A DNA stretch of 41,915 bases from Reticulitermes lucifugus. Lineage: Eukaryota; Arthropoda; Insecta; Blattodea; Rhinotermitidae. Positions within the stretch are counted from its first letter, which is position 1. Each line of letters opens with the position of its first letter. The notes below the pieces were generated by a model. That model was not told where the DNA came from. It saw nothing but the letters and a program-made list of their open reading frames with translations, and searched no databases. Position numbers and translations under genes: made by a program. Shown here piece after piece: positions 32,481-41,915 of this stretch. Location: NCBI GenBank assembly GCA_026260175.1, contig JAKCWW010000077.1:66906-108820 (forward strand), read 5' to 3'.

Positions 32481-33470
32481 AAACGTAAGACCCCAAAAGA
32501 GGGCGGCGAATTTCTGTGCGTGCTATAATAGCCGTATACATAAAACATGTCCTTCAAATGGGTTTACATTTAACGTTACAGCTATTGGAAAAATAAATCA
32601 CCTGTCATAGCCACTCAAATTCATCTTGGACTTACACTTGATTATCTGTTATCAGCTCTTCTCTGCATTAGACAGTACGTGTCCACTGAGTTGAAAGTGG
32701 GTAGTCTTTTTTGCATATAAGTTCAGTCCGTTATTTCGGTTACTTTTATTACAGTTAAGGTTGTTAATATTGCCTCCTTTCCCCTATGTTATGTGGCTAC
32801 GAAAATGGGTTATTCAGTCAAAATACGAGTATCTCGCCAGATATGTACAGAAATGTTTGAAAGAGCCTTCATTAAAAAAGCATGGTGTTAGACGGTTGTT
32901 ATTGTATGAATAGATTGTCATAGGCACAACAGAAATTTCAAGTTAAAACCACAAAGGCTGTGGACAGGTTGAAAATCAATTTACTTCTCAAGAATAAATA
33001 TGTTCTGTGGAATTTTGATCATGTAGTCTGCAGAAGTGTGTGCGGAGGGCACTGTTTTACTATGCTTCCTTACACGAAGTCAAAACGAGAACTTCAAGCC
33101 AGCGTGTGATCATTTAACCACAGGCGTAAACTTTTGATTGTGAATAATAAAGAAGTTATGGCTGTTTTCATGATCCCTGTGCATCCATGTGGTCTTGAAT
33201 AATGTAACTCACTGTATCTGATATTCCATTCCAAGTTCCTGTAACCACCACTTTATCGCTATCAGTCTGACATCGACGTTCTTTATATAACGCGTCATCA
33301 ACGCGGCATTCACTACCGAATAACTTATGCTAATGCTGTGTCCCAAACGCACCTATGCAGTGGACAAGAAAAAGTGAAATATGTAGCCCGTACGTGCAGT
33401 CAAATACTGAAATAATACAGGTTGAAGCATGTGTTGATAACGATTTCTGAAAGGTAGGTGTATGCGACAC
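32481..33470. other. Intergenic, nothing recognised
   Basis: No coding or repeat structure could be supported. Confidence 0.4.
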
Positions 33471-33639
33471 ATAGGCCTGTCTGTACCACAAAATGTCCAG
33501 CTGAAGGCCGAACACACTCAGCTGCACTGGTACAGAAGACGCCGCCGGCTGCGCAGTACGCACACCGGCGAGTCTCGCGTTGTTGCTCGACTACACGCCT
33601 CAAATTTCAAGACATCAAATGTCGCATAGCAAACGATGA

Positions 33640-33835
33640 CAACCCTCGCTCTGCAGTGCTCAGTTCCGTCTTACAAGAAAACTCTCTCTCTATCTCCACG
33701 CAGCACAGTCTTTCTCGAGACGCTAATGGGTTCTCAGACAGTCAAGAAATTCCCCACAATTTATGGAAACCGAAGGTTCGTCACCGTGTTAACAGGAAAC
33801 CGCCACAGGTCCCAGTCCCAAGCGAGATGAATGCA
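33640..33835 (-). mobile_element. Jockey-type LINE 3' tail
   Basis: The antisense (plus) reading gives STVFLETLMGSQTVKKFP and IYGNRRFVTVLT. This parallels [20 protein letters not shown] at 1480-1545, placing it as a minus-strand copy of the same LINE tail. Confidence 0.6.
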
Positions 33836-34164
33836 GTACCTTATTGCAAAGAGATCAAGGTTATAATAAGGAACTGCTCATTTTCTTTTGGCACTTACTG
33901 TACTGTCAGTTCCCTAAGAGTGTGTTCATAAAGTCGATTTGTTCCCTGAATCTTAAGTTGCATTATTAAAAACAAAGAAACTTCCCTCAAAGCTGTATTA
34001 ACGTTCGGTACCAAGTACGAATATATAGTTGCTAAATTTAAAAAAAAACAAAAGACAAAAATTTTAAGGGTTGTATGCAGTACGTAATGTAACATTCCCA
34101 GTGGTGTTCTTTGTTGTTCGTTAAGTTTGCTTGCAGCCTGTTTACCAATGTACGTAACAGGGGG

Positions 34165-34400
34165 TCCGATCCCGGTGGTCGCGCGGTCTAAGGCGTTGGT
34201 CTGCGGCCGCTTGCTTGCTGGAGTTGTGGGTTCGAATCCCGCCGGGGCATGGATGTCTGTCTCTTGTGAGTGTTGTGTGTTGTCACGTAGAGGTTTCTGC
34301 GACGGGCCGATACCTCGTCCAGAGGAGTCCTACCGAGTTTGTGTGTGTGTGTTTGTGTGTGTGTGTGTTTGTGTGTGTGTGTCATTGAGTGTGATCAGGT
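34165..34400 (+). repeat. tRNA-derived SINE with GT-rich tail
   Basis: A-box region gtggtcgcgcggtctaaggc and B-box region gtgggttcgaatcccgccgg. The body shares gggcatggatg, tctgcgacg and cagaggagtcctaccgag with the copy at 22000-22230. A TG microsatellite lies at 34338-34382. Confidence 0.8.
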
Positions 34401-34864
34401 GCAACAATAACCTTCTACACCTACAGTGGGTGGGGAGAAAGAGGTCAGACTGAGAAAGAAAAAAGATCATGGGCAAATATTACTGAATATTGGAATATTG
34501 ACTCACATCTTAATGGGTCTGATATATGAAATTTAGATTTATCCTAGTGCATAAATTACATCACAGACAGACGCATCCTCTAAACATGAAGTACTTTTGC
34601 TTTGGAATGAGGGAGTAAGACAAAAGTAAAACCTCTGCTTGTAAAACAGTAATATTTAGAGCTGAGATTAAGCTGGTAGAAAAAAAAAATTCTAACCATA
34701 GGTAATTGTGTAGTGGTAAAATGACGCTGTAAATTGTCAGAAGCCTGAGAACCACAAGCAGATCAGTAGAGCTTCACAAGTAGCTATTGACGGCTAATAC
34801 TGAAGCTCAGAAACCGTAATTAGCACACCAATGTCAGTGCCATTGTCATTCTATGTTTAACCTC

Positions 34865-34975
34865 TCTTAGTCTAGTGGTTACTACATTCATCCCTCACTT
34901 CTCGCTGTGGCTGGGTTCTCAGACGCCACGCGAAAAGCGAAAATCCGTGAATACCTGACTGCCCCCCCCCCAGAA
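34865..34975 (+). repeat. tRNA-like SINE head or tRNA-derived fragment
   Basis: ctcttagtctagtggttact is a close A box, followed about 35 bases later by a B-box-like ggctgggttctcagac. No complete cloverleaf is evident, so it is not called a tRNA gene. It ends at a poly-C run at 34964-34973. Confidence 0.5.
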
Positions 34976-34979
34976 AATA

Positions 34980-36046
34980 TTTATATTTTTAGTGTTCTTA
35001 TTTCCTTTGCAGAGGTGTTGTGATGGGAGCTGCTTCTTTTCCCCCTTAACTCCGTGAACATCATGCGATATGTTTCGAAGATCTTTTCGAATTGTCGGAC
35101 AATTTTGATTTTTCTATCCCTTGAAGCGTCCGAGTGATATATAATTTTATTCTTCGGGCCAACCCGCGAATTTGCGTAATCGTGAAGTATGAATTTTCGG
35201 AAAGCGAGGGATGAGTGTACGTAGTATATATACCACATGCTTTAAGACTAAAAATTCCGCGTTTTGTCCACATGGCATATTTGTTTCGTATTATTCTTAC
35301 AATAAGCATCAGTTATTCCCCTAAACATCATTAATCTACTGGTCCATCTAATGGAAGCACACTGTCAGGTAGAATCTGAATATTTGTATATAATTTAGAT
35401 TAATTTTGTTTTTCGAAGAGTTAAGTATGAAAAGAAAAGCACTGTACTTTTTACTGACACAAGGAAAATTACGTTATACAGGGATTATTCAAACTGTAGA
35501 CTAAAAAGGAACAGTTTACAATAAGTACCTACCACATGTTATCGCAGTATAATACTAATGCAGCATAATACCCAGAAGATCACTGTAATTTGACTTTCCA
35601 TCAAATACAGAGGATCACATATTCCATCCGTGGCCACCTGCATAGCTAGGTCCTGTGGCACACACGAACCCAACAACACGATGTTTCTGGAAACATTTAC
35701 ATCTCTTACATATTTTATGCTGTACATAAAAGCACAGGTATTATTAATGTCATGGATATTTAAAAATTACTTTGTCGCCTGTTGGATTCACAAAAAAATT
35801 TTATTTTTCAATTTCAAGGTATATAAGTGTTCTTCTCTTTACTCAGCAGTTGCTTGAATTTAAAACAAATCAGCATAACTTTGAGTTTATTGTGAGATAG
35901 TATTTTATCAACAGATTGCGAGGGCGTCATGTTACATTTGGACAACTGAGTAAGCATATGAATCATGGATTATAATATCTGCTTACCGGCAAGTCGTTCA
36001 CCATGCAACAGTCGTTTAACAGTCTTCAATTGTGTAACAATAATAT
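34980..36046. other. Intergenic, no supported gene
   Basis: Short open frames (for example 34981-35238 minus) have no recognisable domain. Confidence 0.4.
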
Positions 36047-36631
36047 TGTAACGGAAGGAGCAACGGTTCCTGGCAAGCCGACTCTCCAGCATGTCTTCCT
36101 GACGCCTGACGTCATGCGGCCAGTGCGAGAACCTCCGAGAGAGACAGAGTATCTGGAAACGGCTTTAAGGAAGACAGAGACAGCGAGAATGTTCTGGAGC
36201 TGGTAAAAGTGGCATAAAAGACACCGAGCCAGAAGAAGTTACCGAGTGTGTGGTTTAACTTGCGGGCTGTGCGATATAGTGGAGTGTGAACACGTAACTC
36301 GCGGACAGCATGGTGCTACGTGTCAGCGGAAGAACACAAGTGAAGTGTGGATGGTCTGCGTGTTGCAATGTTACAGGAGACAACAAATGAGTGAACCAAG
36401 TGAAGGAAAACAGCGTAAATGGGAAAAACTATAGACTTGATGGAAAGCAGTAAGGAGACTTAAAAAAGCATCTAGGTCCGGAGAACTGAGTTCATAAATA
36501 CGTGCAGTGTGATTCCTCGTAAGTAATGCTCTTAACTCTTGCTTGTTTCTTTTCAGTTACTGACTCTGTTAATTCTCTGAACTGTAGTGTCAACATTGTT
36601 AATTTTTAAACCCACCGGCTTATTCGTTACA
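36047..36631. mobile_element. Candidate solo LTR
   Basis: It begins TGTAACGGAAGG and ends TTATTCGTTACA, giving the TG...CA form with 7-base inverted ends (TGTAACG/CGTTACA) over 585 bp. A TATA-like ggcataaaagac lies near 36210. The flanking 4 bases, atat and acat, differ at one position. No internal retrotransposon coding follows, consistent with a solo LTR. Confidence 0.5.
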
Positions 36632-36964
36632 ACATTTTACACCATTGACTTTCTTTAGAAAGTTCGTATATAAGAATTTTAAAACTTTGTGGTGTCTACT
36701 TATTTCCCACCACCAAATAACCAGTACCTGTATTTAAATAACACTTAACTGTAGATCTACGATCGATGGTGGCTCCCCTCTCAACCATGCCAGTAAGTGA
36801 AAGTAGTGAACATAAATGTGTATAAACGTTTTAAGTTCTCCCAGAAATATTAGTGATCCACGCACACGCGGGATTCAAAGCAAACGATATGTAAGAATAT
36901 TCAGCAGTTTAAAAAAAAGTATGGGAGAAATAAGAAACATACATAACACAGCTGTAAGGAAAAG

Positions 36965-37120
36965 TGTAACCTGAGGTGTGGGTGGGAGGATAATGCTAAA
37001 TTTGCCTTCAAGAAACGGGACGCAAGCGTTTGGACTGGATTCATCTGGCTCGGGATGTAGACCTGTTGCACGAGTTTGTGAAGGCTGTAATGGAATGTTG
37101 GGCTCTATAAAAGTAGAAAA
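36965..37120 (+). mobile_element. Jockey-type LINE 3' fragment
   Basis: It contains gtgggtgggaggataatgct, then tttggactggattcatctgg and ctcgggatgtaga, matching the DVDWIHLA block at DNA level in a shifted frame. Confidence 0.55.
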
Positions 37121-38165
37121 ATTCTTGAGAAGCCGGAAGAACCTTCTCTTTTCAAAAAGCTTCTGACTCAATGGAATATTTGTAAACCTAAGCAGATTAT
37201 ACTACAAGATCTTACATGAAGCAAGCCTATTCATTATATTTTACAGCAATTACGTAAGTAGATACAAAATATGCGTCTTGAGAGTTGTAACCTACGAAAG
37301 TTTGGAAGTTCAGACGTTATCTGGTATCATTTCCATCTGAATCCCAAATACAAAATGTAGTGTACGTATATCTGATAGCAAAAATATTTTAATTAAACAT
37401 TATACATTTATTTACATTATTACTTAGACATTACAATATTTCCAAATTAATTACTTCTCCTTAAGGCAGCAAATTTCGAACGGAAAAAATATTTGTTTTG
37501 ATATGTGGGTCCTTTTTCATATTTATAAAGCGACACAAATATAATTTGACATTTATTTAGTTCAATACAGCAATTATGATTTTCTAATAAGAAACAGTGG
37601 AATGTCTTAACAATTAACACTTAAATATGTTTGCAACACAACATAGAACAAACCCACAAATGTAGAAATGTCTCTAAATTAAGTTTTTTAGCCTTAGTAA
37701 TGACGGTTATATAATATGTTTGGGAAGGGAAATTTTTTTCTAATATCATAAAAAGTAATAGGTAACATTTAGAAAAATGACTAGCAACGATTCGGAAATT
37801 CTGTTTCTGTCCTCAGGAAAATAGTGGAGCAGCACTTATCCAGTTACGTGCGATCAATCACTGGACATACAAGAATTACTCAGAAAATAGGTTATATGTC
37901 ATATAATTTTGTAACAAAAGAAACTAGGCTGATTAGGTCAGGGGAGTTCTTCGCCAAGCGGTTTTCAACCTGTTTCCAGCGCTGATGCAAAATATTTACG
38001 GTCACGAATTTAAAAATGATTGCGAGGTGGAACCATTTGTGACATGACTGATAACGCATGTCAAATTTTGTGTCTAGAGGGAATAGGGAAGTTTTTCACT
38101 GAATATGATAAATGCCTCAGTTGTGAAAAGGTACTGGTATAACAGTGCAGTTATCTATGGACTCT
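37121..38165. other. Intergenic, mostly unrecognised
   Basis: AT-rich; a degenerate minus-oriented CCGAAACGTTGG-family piece may lie at 37775-37830 (acgattcggaaattctgttt). Confidence 0.35.
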
Positions 38166-38169
38166 TGTT

Positions 38170-38445
38170 TTAGGGATAAAAAATAATCCTGGACTGGCTC
38201 TGACGGTTCCAGGAGGTTGAGGCTCCCAGATTTCCAAAAAAATCGGCATATTAAGGTGGTAAGGTTGTCATCCCTAAGCACTGGCCGCCTTTACCTCCAA
38301 GAAATATTCCTGGTACTCATTTCTTTTCGAGGGTTAGTCGAGCTCAGGGCCATAGTGCGGCCGGAACGATTAAGTCAATGAAAATTCCAGTGACACCATC
38401 GGGAAAAGAACCCCCTTACTTCCGGCTTGTAGCCACCGCGTGCTA
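38170..38445 (-). repeat. SINE, minus orientation
   Basis: In reverse it contains gtggctacaagccggaagta, gccctgagctcgactaaccc, atgagtaccaggaatatttc and gtaaaggcggccagtgctta. This resembles the SINE body at 26880-26990 (gtaaagcggccggtgcgt), which suggests a related tail. Confidence 0.65.
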
Positions 38446-38549
38446 AATATATGTGTTCTAAACTTAAGTGTTTTTCAAAAGGTTGACAAAGCCTGATAAT
38501 TCCTCTTTATATCGGAGCCACGAAAACGCGTGTGTCTCCATATTTTTGA

Positions 38550-38610
38550 CCTGAGGACGGAACCAGATTCAGTGTTCGAAACATAGTTATGTTCCGAACA
38601 TTAGACGACG
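38550..38610 (+). repeat. GCCGAAACATGT-motif repeat, degenerate
   Basis: It reads gacctgaggacggaaccaga followed by ttcagtgttcgaaacatagt. Confidence 0.4.
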
Positions 38611-39039
38611 GACAAAGTCCGGACACTAATTGATCGTAGTTGTAATAATACATCAAAGTCAGAACCCTGAACAATTAACGAGTTGTCATCTGTTATACAT
38701 ATTATTATAATGTCTGTACGAATATACACATACATTATTTCGACAAAGTACATACCTTAAACAGTATGACTTATTGAGATAAATCGAATGTATGCTTAAA
38801 ACAAGAGTCGATTTCAACCACACTAGGTTATTTAGCGATCCACCTTATCTTGCTCACTTCCTGCCATACGCTACTCAAAGACAGCAAAATATGTTGTCTG
38901 TGCTACTTTCTGTAATAATGTCAATGCAATATCAGGAGGTATTCAGAGGTCTGGCAGTCCAGAGCCTAATAAAAGACCGCTGAAAGAAACAGGAATACAT
39001 TCTGAAGATTTCTTTCTTATGGAATGTGACGCTTTGTAT

Positions 39040-39095
39040 TTTGGTTCATAGGTGTTGCCGTTTTGGTGGAACGTGCTATCTCCAACTGACGAGTC
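39040..39095 (-). repeat. CCGAAACGTTGG-family repeat, minus orientation
   Basis: It contains gttgccgttttggtggaacg followed by tgctatctcca, the reverse order of the family core. Confidence 0.45.
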
Positions 39096-39138
39096 AACCA
39101 ACCAACCAACCAACCAACCAACTCACCAACCAACCAAA
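39095..39138. repeat. CAAC/CCAA microsatellite
   Basis: About ten imperfect copies of the tetranucleotide ccaa. Confidence 0.9.
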
Positions 39139-39167
39139 GAACTAAATAATTTCTGCGTAGGAAACAC

Positions 39168-39300
39168 ATAGGTGGCCGGAAGAGCTTAGTCGGTATAGTG
39201 ATTGACAACAGACTGTGTGCTCTGGTTCTGTTTCTGGTAAGGGAAGGATTGCTGGCGGGAGAATCTTCTATTCGGCATTTCGTCTTTTTTGGGGAGTTTA
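39168..39300 (+). repeat. tRNA-derived SINE, degenerate
   Basis: A-box region agagcttagtcggtatagtg and B-box region ctctggttctgtttctggta, then gggaggattgctggcgg-like body. Confidence 0.55.
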
Positions 39301-40370
39301 GGGGGAGGGGATTTTGGCTAGTTGGATGTGTGGGCCTTTAAAACAGAAGTTTTGTAATTTAGGGGTGATCGCTGAAGACCTTTGTGATGACAGAACCGAG
39401 TCGTGTTTCTTTTTCAAACATACTCTGACAGGTTCATTACCCTCCTCAGGGTTATCTTATAGGGAAAGAGAACTGTGGGTGGATAAATACGGCAGGTGAA
39501 AAATAAATTATACTACCACAGGAAGGCTTTCGGAGAGGATGGCAATGTGGACCTGAAAAGAAGGATAAACTATAAGGAAGAAGAAAGGAAATAAATCAGA
39601 TAAAATTTGTACTAAATTAATAGCCTAAGTAAATAATATTATTAAAGTAATGTGAGGGTTGCAGGGAGACGGAATGCGGAGAAAAGTAATGTTGCATCTT
39701 CTGACTTGCATCCTAAGCTTCCAGAGAGCAGGGTATAATTTCCTGTTTATACGTACTACTCACGTCTACTTCATTTTCCCTTACAACATGAATTTGAAAG
39801 TTACAATAAAATTCGTATCATCATAGGACCATTGGTACATGTGTTTGAAATGTGAATTGTTTTAATTTTTTTAATGTTTAAGGTGGTCATAATGAAGAAG
39901 CCAAGCGCTCTAGGACACGTTTTTATGAAGTTCTTTATTTTTGGTCCATAGACCACGTACTGATAATACGGCCGCCTGTTTCAGAAACAACCTGTATAGT
40001 TTCACATCTATAAATATGGCATAGCTTACAGACATGAAAATTTGGCAGCCTTAAATTTGTATGAGTAATCACAGGCCTCTGACTCTTTGTTTTAATTGGT
40101 AACTCCAAATGGTTCTGAAACAAAAGCCACGTGCTTGAATTAAGTGGCACTAAGGGACATTACACGCAGGTGTCTTTAGAATACGGCCATTCAGCAGCTG
40201 TAAGCCAAAACACGAGACGCAATACGTCTCTTAAATCTCGAAAGAATCTTTATAGTAACAGTACTTCTTCCAAGACAGAAGGTTATAAGCTACGTAATGT
40301 GAGATTTAGGTTCTTTACGACGATGATAATAAAGGAATTTTGTCTTATAATGTGTGATACCGCTTAGCAT
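39301..40370. other. Intergenic, no supported gene
   Basis: Short open frames at 39314-39499, 39935-40150 and 40131-40367 have no recognisable domain. Confidence 0.4.
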
Positions 40371-40374
40371 CGGG

Positions 40375-40535
40375 GAGATATACCAACTTTTCGGGAAAAT
40401 ATACGACTCGATCTTCAGGTTAGAAGGGTAAGTTAAATATTCGACCCTGAAAACGGAGACAACGGTTTTTCAGAAACGTTTATAAATTTCAAGCAGACTA
40501 CAAGGCATCATGTCATAGAAGACAGCATTATTTAC
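40375..40535. repeat. Inverted-pair repeat (CCGAAACGTTGG family)
   Basis: The minus half has ataccaacttttcgggaaaa and then atcttcagg. The plus half has gaccctgaaaacggagacaa, cagaaacgtttataaatttc and aaggcatcatgtcatagaag. Confidence 0.6.
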
Positions 40536-40596
40536 GTTAGAATATGCAGGTACAGCGTAACAATTGTGGCGCACTTCTGTACTTCTATTTTATTAC

Positions 40597-41028
40597 TTAA
40601 AAAATAAAAAATAAAGACAACTCTACTAGACGTAAAATGTAGGACCTGCGTCTTGTTCTTCTGTACAGTTTTTGTTCAAAGGATATTTTATACTCGATAT
40701 TCGGGCGCGACAGCGTGTATTTCTTCATGTGACGTACGTACTCGCTGCTGGTGGCTGATTTTAACCAAAAACTGGAAACGTTTGACAAGTTTCTGGAAGA
40801 CCCTGAACAATCAATTTTATAAAAATCCTTTCGGAGGTACTTGAATTCGTGCGGAGAGGTGGAGAGACAGGCATGGTGAAAGCAGTTAGCGTAATTTTCC
40901 ATATCTGTGACTGTGTAAAAAATGTTCACACACTCTCTGAAACATCTGCTCTGTTTCCGTTGCTGATTATTAAATTCGGCGTCAATCTTTGATATTAGAC
41001 ATCTGCTCAAAGCTATTAATTTCCTCAC
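40597..41028 (-). other. 143-codon open frame of unknown status
   Basis: The longest uninterrupted minus-strand frame in this part of the window. It is Ser/Arg/Tyr-rich with no motif, signal peptide or domain I recognise, and no clear promoter or splice context. It is probably a chance frame; listed only so that it can be checked. Confidence 0.15.
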
Positions 41029-41819
41029 GTCGAAATATTCTATGCACTGACATCTCCTTTGGGACCTATCACGCCAGTTGATATAACAAGTTCACAAAAG
41101 GGCTCTTGGCTGCCTGCAGCAATATCGCTGAACTAACTTCTGTCCCGAAACTTTACGAACTTAATAGGTACTAGTATTAATTTTGCGGTTCGTGTATAAA
41201 TTATTAGTCCGCTAACGTAGTTTCAGGCCATATCCCTTATAGAATATTGATTTACAACCAAGCACCGAATTTGAGTTACATTATAATTTATACACACGCC
41301 TTTGGAACGTCTCAACACCAGGCGAAAGAACACTTACACAGTATTTCAAAACAGATTTCAACATTAATGCACAGACAGGCAACAAAGAATTTAGTTAGAC
41401 AATCTGACCGTAATTTAAGCAGTCAAACTGACCACATATTAGTGATCGAAAGTAAGGACCTAACTTCACATCAAAATCAATTCAAATTTGTAGTGAAAAG
41501 TGGATTGTAAAACAACAGAAATCATAGAAATTAGAGGCCACACAAATGCATCTGAGTGAGTTTTGTACGATTCTCACAAAAACAGCCATTATTTATTTAA
41601 ACGTAATTAACCTTTGGATTTTATAATAAATAAGTGTTCTTTTGTGATTTTGAATCTGAATGTTTAAACAAGCTCTTATTTCTCGTAGATTTTTTTACCT
41701 GTAAAAAAAATAGCACCCCGATTTCTTTTTCTGCTTGTCTGTCGTAAATAAATTTCAAGTTTTAATGGTTACAAGCGGTCGCCCGATCAAAGCAAAGCTC
41801 AAAAGATACCTTGTTAAGA

Positions 41820-41915
41820 TTCTCCACTAATATATATTTAAAGTCTGACAAATGTACAATTCAATCACATTAATTGTGCACTTTCCCTGTCCTACATGTT
41901 TCGAACCCTTAATTT
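41820..41915 (-). repeat. GCCGAAACATGT-motif repeat fragment at window edge
   Basis: It carries cctacatgtttcgaaccctt, the motif core in reverse, and continues beyond the window. Between 41029 and 41819 nothing was recognised. Confidence 0.4.

Noticed and set aside
34188..34453. Open frames with Cys/Val or Thr/His runs
   Set aside because: They are translations of a SINE and its TG microsatellite.
34865..34925. Functional tRNA gene
   Set aside because: The A box is close to consensus, but the B box is degenerate and no acceptor stem pairs, so it is treated as tRNA-derived.

Overview
The window is AT-rich, intron-dense, transposon-littered animal nuclear DNA. It is most likely from an insect. 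The one gene I can reconstruct is an insect-type laccase (a multicopper oxidase). The decayed mariner, Jockey-type LINE and tRNA-derived SINE relics are of types I associate with hemimetabolous insects such as cockroaches and termites. The order-level assignment is inference from repeat style only.

Region 1 (1-2387): two partial mariner/Tc1-superfamily transposase relics lie in opposite orientations (1-955 minus, 985-1304 plus). The minus-strand 3' end of a Jockey-type LINE follows (1356-1850), and then unannotatable DNA.

Region 2 (2388-17350): eight plus-strand exons of the laccase. Every intron is GT-AG and the phases are mutually compatible. The joined length is exactly 1659 nt (552 codons plus stop), with every copper ligand of the four copper motifs present. 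The 5' exons (signal peptide, Cys-rich segment, start of cupredoxin domain 1) must lie upstream of the window. The introns (785-3640 bp) hold a probable hAT-like element (3281-3571), a probable piggyBac-like MITE (15480-15706), SINE fragments, a mariner relic (13545-13810), a hairpin (10255-10380) and a direct/inverted repeat cluster (5404-5550).

Region 3 (17351-41915): no gene could be supported. It holds a six-unit, about 90-bp tandem array just beyond the laccase stop and many LINE 3' fragments. There are several tRNA-derived SINEs, a degenerate tandem array (22230-22860), a candidate solo LTR (36047-36631) and microsatellites. It also holds a striking 629-bp near-perfect palindrome (29412-30040) inserted into a LINE.

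Two dispersed repeat families recur through the whole window. One carries a TTCCTCCGAAACGTTGGT-like core and often sits as head-to-head inverted pairs. The other carries a GCCGAAACATGT-like motif and forms the arms of the large palindrome. No prokaryotic features, CRISPR arrays, rRNA genes or intact tRNA genes were seen.
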